Source: an uncultured Actinomycetes bacterium | Lineage (GTDB): Bacteria > Actinomycetota > Acidimicrobiia > Acidimicrobiales > RAAP-2 | Length of the DNA: 64,000 nucleotides | Assembly: GCA_903924205.1 (NCBI GenBank) | Contig: CAIYAP010000007.1 | Span: 248,001-312,000, forward strand | Direction: 5' to 3' | In this document: positions 42,937-51,089 of the stretch, one piece after another | How positions within the stretch are numbered: position 1 is the first letter of the stretch | Layout of the letters: each line of letters starts with the position of its first letter | Program-made: the position numbers and the translations under genes | Notes under the pieces: model-generated | What the model was told of the DNA's origin: nothing | Seen by the model: the letters and a program-made list of their open reading frames with translations, nothing else | The model's database searches: none

Positions 42937-43566
42937 TTAGAACGTGATGGGCGCTAGCTCGTTCAGTGGCTGCGCCGCGGATCCGAAGATGAAGAAAGCG
43001 TCGAGGTAGGGCTCGGGGGCATCAACCGCGAACCACTTCGCCACCTCGTCGCGGGTGCGCCGGCCGAATCGACCGCGAAGAATCTCAAAGTCAGACGCCG
43101 CTACCACGATCGGGGCGAGGCCCGCCGCCGCGAGGCTGGTGGTATATGCCCCGCGCAGAGTGGCAGAGACCCAGGAGAGAAAATCTGCAGGGATACGCGC
43201 CGACTCGCCGCAGGCCTGCGCCAGATCGGCCTGATGGCTGACTACGTCCGCCACCGAGTGCCAGGGCGCCGAGCCACTGGTGAGCAGGGCTTCAAAGGCC
43301 GAAGCGCCGGCCTGCCATTCACCATGGAGCATGTCCAGCGACTTGTCTCGTCCCCGTTCGACTTGGGCGGCGGTCCATGACTCCCCGGGCGCGCCCGCAA
43401 AATTCCCATTTCGTCCGTCTTCGATCACGCCGGCGACGTGCGCCACCACATCGTGAATGGTCCACGCCGGAGTTGCCGGAACGCGCCGTGACTCGTCATG
43501 TGACGTGGCGAGACGGGTGATCTCGAGGCGTGCCGACCGATAGGCGGTTCCGAGGTCAATGTCCAT
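42937..43566 (-). CDS. Maleylpyruvate isomerase N-terminal (TIGR03083/DinB-like) protein
   Basis: 209 residues: a four-helix DinB-like bundle with TPAWTIHDVVAHVAGVIEDG (His ligand), WHSVADVVSHQADLAQACG (second His) and a C-terminal helical part. Mycothiol-dependent or metal-dependent enzyme family, substrate unknown. The ATG has TAATGT (plus 43574-43579) seven bases upstream. It is divergent from icmF, and convergent with the Fae-like gene. Confidence 0.8.
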   Translation of the reverse strand: MDIDLGTAYRSARLEITRLATSHDESRRVPATPAWTIHDVVAHVAGVIEDGRNGNFAGAPGESWTAAQVERGRDKSLDMLHGEWQAGASAFEALLTSGSAPWHSVADVVSHQADLAQACGESARIPADFLSWVSATLRGAYTTSLAAAGLAPIVVAASDFEILRGRFGRRTRDEVAKWFAVDAPEPYLDAFFIFGSAAQPLNELAPITF

Positions 43567-43573
43567 GGCGTCG

Positions 43574-43631
43574 ACATTAGTGAGATGGCCGATGCAAGGG
43601 CGGCCCCCAATGGGCCATTTCGACCTAACCT
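43574..43631. promoter_or_regulatory. Divergent leaderless promoters for the DinB-like gene and icmF
   Basis: Minus strand: TAATGT at 43574-43579, seven bases before ATG 43566. Plus strand: TAACCT at 43626-43631, six bases before ATG 43638. The 71-base gap has no Shine-Dalgarno for either gene. Confidence 0.5.
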
Positions 43632-43637
43632 TGAGTC

Positions 43638-46600
43638 ATGGCGCACAACGACGTGTCGGCCCCGATTCGTTACCTGACGGCAACCGCCCTCTTTGACGGA
43701 CACGATGCCTCCATCAACATGATTCGCCGCTTGCTGCACGCGGCCGGCTGCGAGGTGATTCACCTCGGCCACAACCGCTCCGTCAACGACGTGGTGACGG
43801 CCGCCCTCGATGAAGACGTCGACGCCATTGCCGTCTCGTCGTATCAAGGCGGACACATGGAGTACTTCACTTATCTCGTCGAGGAGCTCGCCCGACACGG
43901 CCGATCGGACATTCAAGTGGTCGGTGGTGGCGGTGGTGTCATTGTGGCCAGCGAAATCGAGGAACTGCAAGGTCGTGGGGTGGCGCGCATCTTTTCTCCC
44001 GCTGACGGCTCCACCTTGGGCTTAGACGGCATGTCGCAGGTCTTGCTCGACGTTGGGCGTCGTCGACGCCACGACGACTCACTCGACCTCGCAGCCCTCA
44101 AGTCGGGCGATCGAGGCCAACTCGCACTCTTCTGGTCAGCCGTCGAGAGAAACTCCCTCTCCCTCGAGACCCTCGCCTCACTAGGCGCCGACACCCAGGC
44201 TCCCGTCCTGGGCATCACCGGCACCGGCGGATCGGGCAAGAGCTCTCTCACCGACGAGCTACTGCGTCGCATCTACCTCGATGACCCCGACCTCAAGGTC
44301 GCCGTCATTGCAATTGACCCGTCGCGCCGGCGCGGCGGAGGCGCCCTCCTCGGTGACCGCATTCGTTTTAACTCGCTGCGCCACGAGAAGTTCATCATGC
44401 GCTCGGTGGCCGCCCGTGGCGCCGCGGGTGGCCTTCCCGAGCACGTGGACCACATGGTGCAGGCCGCCCGCAGTTGGGGTGCCGACCTCGTCATCGTCGA
44501 GACCCCTGGCATTGGTCAATCCGACGGAGGTATTGACGACATCTCCGACGTCTCCCTCTACGTCATGACCGGCGAATACGGCGCGGCGAGTCAGCTCGAG
44601 AAGATCGAGATGCTCACGGTGGCCGACGTGGTGGCCGTGAACAAGTGCGAACGACGGGGCTCCCTCGAGGCGATTCGCGAAGTTCGTCGCGTCCTCGCGC
44701 GTCGCTTTGGCACACCGGCCTCTGAGGATTTGCCCGTCTTTGGCACCGTCGCCGCCGCCTTCGCCGATGATGGCGTCACCGGCCTGTACCGCTGCCTCGT
44801 GGAGAAGCTCACCGCCGCGGGACTGCGACCCCTCGCGGGTCACCTCCACGCGCCGAGCGCCACCATCTCGACGCGCACCTCCCCCATCATTCCCCTTGAT
44901 CGTCAGCACTATCTCGGCGAGATCACCCGCACGGTTCGCGAGTATCACGCCCAGACGGAGCAACTCGCCACTGCAGCCGACGATGCGGCGGCCCTCCGGC
45001 GGGCCCAAGAACTCACGGGCATCGACCTCGGGGCGACTCCCGATTCGAACGACGATGTCGAACTCGCCACCAGCGCGACCATCACCACGCTGTCGGGCAC
45101 CACCTTTCCCGTCGTCGTGCAGCCGCGACACCTCTCGGCAGGCGAGAAAGTCCGCTACCGACGCCGCGAGAACCTGCCCGGCTCCTTCCCCTTCACTGCC
45201 GGGGTCTTTCCGTCCTTTCAACGTGACGAAGAACCCACCCGCATGTTCGCCGGTGAGGGCGACGCGGCCCGTACCAACAAGCGCTTTCACCTCCTCGCCA
45301 GCGGTCAACCGGCCACTCGCCTCTCCACCGCCTTTGACTCGGTCACCCTGTACGGGCAAGACCCCGATCGTCGCCCCGACATCTACGGCAAGATCGGCAA
45401 TGCGGGGGTCTCCATCGCCACGCTGGACGAGATGCGCACCTTGTTCTCCGGCTTTGATCTCCTCAGCCCCACCACCTCGGTGTCCATGACCATCAATGGC
45501 CCCGCACCGACGGTGTTGGCCATGTTCCTCAACGTGGTGATGGAGCAAGCCGTCGAGAAGGCCACCGCGGCGGCGGGACGAGACCTCAGCGACGAGGAAA
45601 TCACCGCCGCACACAGTGAGGCCCTGACACTCGTTCGCGGCACGGTTCAAGCCGACATCTTGAAGGAAGACCAGGGGCAAAACACCTGCCTCTTGTCGAC
45701 GGACTTCTCGCTACGCATGATGGCCGACGTCCAGGAATGGTTCGTCGCCCTTCAGGTGAAACGTTTCTATTCGGTCTCGGTGTCGGGATATCACATCGCC
45801 GAAGCGGGAGCGAATCCCATCAGCCAACTGGCGTTCACTTTGTCCAATGGCTTTACCTACCTCGAAGCCTGGATGGCGCGAGGGCTCTCCATTGACGACA
45901 TCGCCCCGAGCTTGTCGTTCTTCTTCTCCAACGGCATGGACCTCGAATACACCGTTATGGGCCGCGTGGCACGGCGCATCTGGGCGATTGCGCTGCGCGA
46001 TCGATACGGCGCGAACGAACGCAGTCAGAGGCTCAAGTACCACGTGCAAACGTCCGGCCGCAGCCTGCACGCCCAGGAAATGAACTTCAACGATATTCGC
46101 ACCACCCTCCAAGCCCTGTGCGCCATTTACGATCGAGCGAATTCCCTGCACACCAACGCGTATGACGAGGCCGTCTCCACCCCCACCGACGAGTCGGTGC
46201 GCCGCGCCATGGCCATCCAGCTCATCATCAACCGTGAATGGGGACCTTCCGCAGTGGCGAATCCCCTCCAGGGTTCCTACATGCTCGAGGAACTCACCGA
46301 TCTGGTCGAGGAGGCAGTGCTCGCCGAACTCGACGCCATCGACGAACGTGGGGGCGTGCTCGGCGCGATGGAGTGGGGTTATCAGCGCGGCAAGATTCAA
46401 GACGAAAGCTTGCTCTACGAGTCACGTAAGCACGATGGATCATTGCCCCTGATCGGCGTCAACACCTTCGTGTCGGACCACAGCGTGCCGGATGTGCCCG
46501 TCAGCGCCACGCAGCGTTCCACCACCGAGGAAAAAGATGGCATCTTGGCTCGCCTGGCCTCTTTCCACGAGGCCCATCGCAGCGATGGTCCCGCGGTGCT

Positions 46601-46736
46601 CGCGGAACTTCAGCAGGTGGCGCTCGCGGGGGGCAACACCTTCGAGGTGCTCATGCGCGCGGTGCGCTCGTGTTCGCTGGGCGAGATCACCACGGCACTG
46701 TTCGACGTGGGCGGCACGTACCGCCGCAATCTGTAG
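43638..46736 (+). CDS. icmF: Fused isobutyryl-CoA mutase IcmF
   Basis: 1032 residues in the IcmF order: B12-binding domain (1-145; cobalamin ligand His22 in FDGHDASIN, then IHLGHNRSV), MeaI-type G-protein chaperone (about 165-430; P-loop GTGGSGKSS near 195-203, VETPGIGQSD switch, NKCERRGS base-recognition), and acyl-CoA mutase TIM barrel (about 500-1030; YHIAEAGANPISQLAF, YLEAWMARGLSIDDIA). It interconverts isobutyryl-CoA and n-butyryl-CoA, or close relatives, using adenosylcobalamin, with its own GTPase for cofactor loading. TAACCT six bases before the ATG suggests leaderless expression. Confidence 0.95.
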   Translation: MAHNDVSAPIRYLTATALFDGHDASINMIRRLLHAAGCEVIHLGHNRSVNDVVTAALDEDVDAIAVSSYQGGHMEYFTYLVEELARHGRSDIQVVGGGGGVIVASEIEELQGRGVARIFSPADGSTLGLDGMSQVLLDVGRRRRHDDSLDLAALKSGDRGQLALFWSAVERNSLSLETLASLGADTQAPVLGITGTGGSGKSSLTDELLRRIYLDDPDLKVAVIAIDPSRRRGGGALLGDRIRFNSLRHEKFIMRSVAARGAAGGLPEHVDHMVQAARSWGADLVIVETPGIGQSDGGIDDISDVSLYVMTGEYGAASQLEKIEMLTVADVVAVNKCERRGSLEAIREVRRVLARRFGTPASEDLPVFGTVAAAFADDGVTGLYRCLVEKLTAAGLRPLAGHLHAPSATISTRTSPIIPLDRQHYLGEITRTVREYHAQTEQLATAADDAAALRRAQELTGIDLGATPDSNDDVELATSATITTLSGTTFPVVVQPRHLSAGEKVRYRRRENLPGSFPFTAGVFPSFQRDEEPTRMFAGEGDAARTNKRFHLLASGQPATRLSTAFDSVTLYGQDPDRRPDIYGKIGNAGVSIATLDEMRTLFSGFDLLSPTTSVSMTINGPAPTVLAMFLNVVMEQAVEKATAAAGRDLSDEEITAAHSEALTLVRGTVQADILKEDQGQNTCLLSTDFSLRMMADVQEWFVALQVKRFYSVSVSGYHIAEAGANPISQLAFTLSNGFTYLEAWMARGLSIDDIAPSLSFFFSNGMDLEYTVMGRVARRIWAIALRDRYGANERSQRLKYHVQTSGRSLHAQEMNFNDIRTTLQALCAIYDRANSLHTNAYDEAVSTPTDESVRRAMAIQLIINREWGPSAVANPLQGSYMLEELTDLVEEAVLAELDAIDERGGVLGAMEWGYQRGKIQDESLLYESRKHDGSLPLIGVNTFVSDHSVPDVPVSATQRSTTEEKDGILARLASFHEAHRSDGPAVLAELQQVALAGGNTFEVLMRAVRSCSLGEITTALFDVGGTYRRNL

Positions 46737-46742
46737 CGCTCG

Positions 46743-48488
46743 CTAGCGCACTCTCGCGAGCCGTGACGCCGACACCGTAAAGACTCGCTCTCCCGCCACG
46801 ATTCTCGCGGGACCCCAGATGGCGGTCATCACCTCGGTCATGGCCTTCGGGCCGGCAAAGCCGTAACTGCGTAAGTGACGGGGCACGCGAATCGGCACGA
46901 TAACGAACTGGGCGCCGGTGCGATAAATATCAGACCCCAGTCGATGCAGCCATTGACCTTCATGTGCCGGAATGAACCCGAACAGGGTCAGAGCTGCCGT
47001 GGTGTAGGTGAAGAAACGAGAGTCCGGTAGTTCCAAATTGGCACTCGGGCCCATGGCCCCCACGACTCGATAGGTGAAGCCATTTTGCGCCTGAGCGATG
47101 AGGCCGCGCCCCACCTCGGGAAAGGGATAGGTCATGAGGGTCAGCATGGTGGGACTGTGCGAGGCGAGCACCGCGGCGGCGGGGTCACTGCCGACCTTTT
47201 CCGCACGCATCGGTGAGGCCGAAAAGGCCGATTGCAAAATCTGCACCGACATCAAGAGTCCCAAGGTGACGCTCAGCCAGCGGCACACGGCCACGGAGTC
47301 CGGTCGACAGCTGCGCGCTTCATTGACGCCAATCGCTGCCAAGGCCACGATGCAAAAGAACGCCACCGGCACGAACGATCGTGGCATCACGTTGTGCAGC
47401 ACGGGAAAGACTAAGAACACGCGGAAAATATCCAGGGGCACCGCCGCGCCCAGAGAAAACCACAGTGACAGGGCGCCCACGATCGAGAGCACGATGGTGA
47501 GCGGCCGCCGCCAGGTCAGGGCCAGGGCAAACGCGACAGGTACGACGACGAGCGCACCGACGAAATAGGAGTTGGGGTACGTCATCAACACCGTCACGAT
47601 GGTGTTGTGGAAGCTGGAAGGTGAGACGTAACGGCTCGGATTCATGCCCTGCATGCGCATGAATACTTCCGGCCAGACCCACGACGGTAAGTGATTAGGT
47701 CCGTGGGTGGCGTACCACGCGGCGGGTAGGACGAGGATGGCCGACGGGATGAGTGCCCAGGTAGCGATGACGGTGACGCGGCGCGCCACTCCCTGCGGCC
47801 TCGTGGCGCCCCGACGCCACCACACCACGGCCATGAGCACCAGCACCAGGAGACCGACCACGGCGGTGACGACCAACATTTCCGAGTTGGTAAAGAAGGT
47901 GAGGATGGCAATGCCCGCCAACGACACACCCAGGCGGCGATCACTCCAGCGCCGCAAGACCCACAGGTCAGTCGCCAGAAGTAGCAGCAGGGGCAAGGTC
48001 AAGGCGGTTGTCCAGTTGATCCACCCGAGAAGGTTGGCCGCCATCGCGAAGGGAGAAAAACCCCACATCAGACCGGCCAGCGCGGACACCACGTCGCTCG
48101 ACACCCAGTGTCTCATCGCGAGGAACATCACGTAGGCACTCGCCACCGGCAAGACGAACAACAGGATGTTGAACGACACCACGGGACCGACTAGCCAGGT
48201 CACCGGGACCATCGCCAGCGACCACAGGGGCGTCGAGATCATCGTGGCGTATCCAGTGGGCTCATTAATGAGGTGAGTGAAGAAGGGATTCTGCAGGTGC
48301 GCGATGGCGTGGGCGTAATACCCCAACGCCCAGATCGGCATCGACGGGTCCGCGGCGGGATACACGGTGTACTGCGAGATTCCCGCCGACAAGATGTGCC
48401 ACATCACGACGAGTCCGGCACACCCGTACAGCGACAGCACCGCCAGATGGCGTTGTCGCACCGAGAGGGTGGGGGGACTCTGACTCAC
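46743..48488 (-). CDS. Polytopic membrane protein, GT-C glycosyltransferase-like
   Basis: 581 residues from GTG 48488, with about eleven membrane segments and a C-terminal periplasmic-like domain of 150 residues. An early extracytoplasmic loop holds YTVYPAADPSMPIWALG and ENP-like NPFFTHLINEPTG, reminiscent of the acidic loop of GT-C lipid-linked sugar transferases. No certain family. TAAGGT (plus 48495-48500) is six bases before GTG 48488, so this start is chosen over the TTG at 48494. Confidence 0.6.
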   Translation of the reverse strand: MSQSPPTLSVRQRHLAVLSLYGCAGLVVMWHILSAGISQYTVYPAADPSMPIWALGYYAHAIAHLQNPFFTHLINEPTGYATMISTPLWSLAMVPVTWLVGPVVSFNILLFVLPVASAYVMFLAMRHWVSSDVVSALAGLMWGFSPFAMAANLLGWINWTTALTLPLLLLLATDLWVLRRWSDRRLGVSLAGIAILTFFTNSEMLVVTAVVGLLVLVLMAVVWWRRGATRPQGVARRVTVIATWALIPSAILVLPAAWYATHGPNHLPSWVWPEVFMRMQGMNPSRYVSPSSFHNTIVTVLMTYPNSYFVGALVVVPVAFALALTWRRPLTIVLSIVGALSLWFSLGAAVPLDIFRVFLVFPVLHNVMPRSFVPVAFFCIVALAAIGVNEARSCRPDSVAVCRWLSVTLGLLMSVQILQSAFSASPMRAEKVGSDPAAAVLASHSPTMLTLMTYPFPEVGRGLIAQAQNGFTYRVVGAMGPSANLELPDSRFFTYTTAALTLFGFIPAHEGQWLHRLGSDIYRTGAQFVIVPIRVPRHLRSYGFAGPKAMTEVMTAIWGPARIVAGERVFTVSASRLARVR

Positions 48489-48525
48489 CCTCAAACCTTA
48501 CCCAGCGAGGGTGGAGAAATGAGAA

Positions 48526-49437
48526 TTACGTGGCCGCAAGTTCGGCGGCGCGGCTGGTGAGACGCGACACCGATTCACCAATCTTGTCGATGAAGCCCAT
48601 GAGGTCCTCACGGGCGTGCTCGGCCTCGCTGGTCAGCTTCTCCAGGTGGCCCACGTCCCACACGCCCAGCACGGGCTCCAAGACGTCATGGAGAAATTGG
48701 CCCAGGCCGTAGATGTTCTCTCGGGCGATGCGAACGGCGTGGCGCGTGAATCCCGGAATACCCGTCCCCGGCATGGCGAAGGCGCGAACTTGCTGGGCGG
48801 CGGCCACCATCATCGCGGAGGGATCGATGGCAAAGGCGGCGAGTGCCAAGTCGCGATAAAACATGAAGTGCTTGGTCTCATCTCCGGCAACGGTGCCGAG
48901 CACGAGGCGACCCATCTTGTCATCCTTGGGCAGGCGAGCCGCGGTGTTGCGGTGTGCGATTTGCGTCGCCCGCTCTTGGAAGGCGACGTAACTGATCAAT
49001 TCGGCCAGCGTGGCGGGCTGAGGAACCTCACCGCGCTGCATTTGGACTCGACGTCCATCTTCCAGCAGCGTGGGGTCGATACAGCGCGAGATGTGCACCC
49101 AGTCACGCATCACCATGGCGTGGCGATTTTCTTCCATCGTCCATTGCCGGTTCCACTCCCGTAGGGGGTGACCCGCCGGCGAGTGGCTGAGCAAGGTGTT
49201 GGTGTAGTACGGGAGGTTGTCTTCGGTGAGTAAGTTCACGTAAATTGCGCTACGCACCCCGGCCGGCAAGTCGTAGTCGTTCGGGCTCCACGGACGATCG
49301 GCGAAATTCTCACCCTGACCCCAATCAATGATTTCGTGGGGATACCAGCCGCGCGCACTGTCAAGGTGGCGATTAAACAGTCGCTCCACGTCGGGAGCAA
49401 TATCGTGCAGCAAGTCGGTGGAGGGGCGGCGAGCCAT
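48526..49437 (-). CDS. Soluble acyl-ACP desaturase (ferritin-like diiron)
   Basis: 303 residues, all-helical, with diiron ligands in MEENRHAMVMRDW (E-x-x-H) and VAGDETKHFMFYRD (second E-x-x-H), plus an upstream Glu in NLLTEDNLPYY. It matches the actinobacterial DesA-type acyl-ACP desaturases that introduce a double bond into fatty acids. No dedicated ferredoxin is adjacent. Confidence 0.9.
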   Translation of the reverse strand: MARRPSTDLLHDIAPDVERLFNRHLDSARGWYPHEIIDWGQGENFADRPWSPNDYDLPAGVRSAIYVNLLTEDNLPYYTNTLLSHSPAGHPLREWNRQWTMEENRHAMVMRDWVHISRCIDPTLLEDGRRVQMQRGEVPQPATLAELISYVAFQERATQIAHRNTAARLPKDDKMGRLVLGTVAGDETKHFMFYRDLALAAFAIDPSAMMVAAAQQVRAFAMPGTGIPGFTRHAVRIARENIYGLGQFLHDVLEPVLGVWDVGHLEKLTSEAEHAREDLMGFIDKIGESVSRLTSRAAELAAT

Positions 49438-49518
49438 GCACCCTTACTAGCATCTTTCCCCTTTTAAGAATTAGGTGAAAATTCATCGCTTTCTCATTTA
49501 GTCCCTCATCAGGTCTTC

Positions 49519-49524
49519 TAGCCT
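49519..49524 (+). promoter_or_regulatory. Leaderless-type -10 hexamer (TAGCCT) of the 49532 gene
   Basis: TAGCCT ends seven bases before the ATG at 49532. Confidence 0.45.
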
Positions 49525-49531
49525 CGAGGTC

Positions 49532-50137
49532 ATGTCGCGCGTCATTCATCGCCCCCTGACCGGACGTCAACGTCCATCAGCAAACACTCGACTCACCTCG
49601 TCGACCGCGATAGCGCTTCTCCTGTTGCTCGCTGCCGAAGGCGTCACCCTGCTGCAGCTCGGACGTCTCTTGACCTGGCACATTGCCATTGGCTTGGCAC
49701 TCGTGCCCCCGCTCACGGTGAAGGTCGCCGCCACCGTGTATCGCTTTGTGCGCTATTACACCGGTGATCATGATTACGTCGAGCGAGGCGCACCGCACCT
49801 CATTTTGCGTCTCCTCGGCCCGGTCGAAGTGGTGCTGACGGCGTCGTTGATGGGCTCAGGCCTTCTCGCTTACTTCTGGCATCACAGCGGGCATTACGAC
49901 CAGCTCATGCTCATTCATAAGGCCAGCTTCGTTCTCTGGTTCGGCACCACCACCATCCACGTACTCGGGCATCTGGGCGAGACGCTGCGGCACGGTGGCG
50001 AGGACTGGGTGAGACGCCGGCGTCGCGAGGTCCCTGGTTCATTGGCTCGGCAACTGCTCGTGGCGGCGGCCCTCCTCCTCGGTGTGTATCTCGCGTGGTG
50101 GGTATACCCCAGCGTCGCCCAGTGGACCCGCGGCTAA
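49532..50137 (+). CDS. Histidine-rich four- or five-helix membrane protein, cytochrome b561-like
   Basis: 201 residues with membrane helices at about 22-42 (ALLLLLAAEGVTLLQL), 48-70 (WHIAIGLALVPPLTVKVAA), 95-115 (EVVLTASLMGSGLLAYF), 128-150 (HKASFVLWFGTTTIHVLGH) and 170-190. Histidines placed within or at the ends of helices (TWHIAIG; LIHKASF; TIHVLGH) suggest haem ligation as in cytochrome b561 or ferric-reductase-like proteins. No family is certain and no electron-transfer partner is adjacent. Confidence 0.6.
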   Translation: MSRVIHRPLTGRQRPSANTRLTSSTAIALLLLLAAEGVTLLQLGRLLTWHIAIGLALVPPLTVKVAATVYRFVRYYTGDHDYVERGAPHLILRLLGPVEVVLTASLMGSGLLAYFWHHSGHYDQLMLIHKASFVLWFGTTTIHVLGHLGETLRHGGEDWVRRRRREVPGSLARQLLVAAALLLGVYLAWWVYPSVAQWTRG

Positions 50138-50169
50138 GAATCAAAAAAGCCGTTCGCTAAGTTGGCTCG

Positions 50170-51027
50170 ATGACCTCTGCCTTTATCACTCGACGAGCCA
50201 CCCCTGACGAGCGCGTCGCACTCGACAAGCTGGCCGCCAAGTGCCTTGACGCTCACGGGGGTCTCCCCCAGCTGCTCGACCCTGATTTTGCGGCGGCGCT
50301 TTTTCCCGACGACGCCCTCATCTTGTGCCGTGACGCGACGCAACAGCTGGTAGCGGCCCTGGCTCTCACGCACGAGAGTGACGACAGCGCGTTCTTTTCG
50401 CTCCTCATTCTCCCCACGGTGACGGGCGACATCGCGACGGAGATCTTTGCCGCCGCCGAGACACTGTCAACACGACGCGTACAGATTTTTCGCTGCGAAT
50501 CCGTTAACCCTCGCACCACCGACGCGTTCTCTCCGGCGGGCGAACAGTTCTTCAGCGAATACGTCATGAGCCGCCCCACGCACGGCATGGTGCCCGTGGA
50601 CTTTTCGAACCCCACTCACCCGTGGACCGACGACAACGCTCCCCTCTTCTTCGCCGCGTATCAGGGGTCGTTTCGCGAGCGTCCGGGTTTCCCTGACCCG
50701 TCGCAGGAAGAATGGATCGCCGATCAGGTGGAGAGCGAGGAGTTCCATCGGGAGTGGTCACGAGTCGCGCTCGACGAGAGCGGAACTCCGCTCGGCTTTG
50801 TCTTGGTTGACGATGACCAGATCTGGCAGATGGGCGTCATTCCCGCGGCACGCCGTCAAGGAGTAGGTCGGCAACTGTTGACCCATGCGGTCCACGCACT
50901 GGGCGCACTCGGAAAGCCGGACGCGTGGCTCAACGTCAACCTCAATAATCCCGCCGCTATCGCCCTCTACGAATCAGTCGGCTTCGAAGTGGTGGGTCAG
51001 CGCTCGCGTTTTCGTCGCGAGATCTAG
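50170..51027 (+). CDS. Tandem-GNAT acetyltransferase (mycothiol synthase-like layout)
   Basis: 285 residues. The C-terminal half is a clear GNAT domain: IWQMGVIPAARRQGVGRQLL (acetyl-CoA loop) and LNVNLNNPAAIALYESVGF. The N-terminal half (MTSAFITRRATPDERVALDK) looks like a degenerate GNAT fold. This double layout is shared with MshD, but key MshD residues were not checked. TAAGTT (50158-50163) lies six bases before the ATG. A terminator follows. Confidence 0.8.
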   Translation: MTSAFITRRATPDERVALDKLAAKCLDAHGGLPQLLDPDFAAALFPDDALILCRDATQQLVAALALTHESDDSAFFSLLILPTVTGDIATEIFAAAETLSTRRVQIFRCESVNPRTTDAFSPAGEQFFSEYVMSRPTHGMVPVDFSNPTHPWTDDNAPLFFAAYQGSFRERPGFPDPSQEEWIADQVESEEFHREWSRVALDESGTPLGFVLVDDDQIWQMGVIPAARRQGVGRQLLTHAVHALGALGKPDAWLNVNLNNPAAIALYESVGFEVVGQRSRFRREI

Positions 51028-51042
51028 TTCATCCGAGATGAC

Positions 51043-51073
51043 AAAAATCCCCGGGCAACGCCCGGGGATTTTT
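51043..51073. terminator. Bidirectional intrinsic terminator
   Basis: Stem AAAAATCCCCGGGC (51043-51056) with its complement (51060-51073) and loop AAC. The A tract on one side and T tract on the other serve the GNAT gene (+) and nrdJ (-) alike. Confidence 0.93.
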
Positions 51074-51089
51074 GCTCAATCGGGGTGAA

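Noticed and set aside
44259-45680. 473-codon minus-strand open frame
   Set aside because: Antisense shadow of icmF; no start context or motif.
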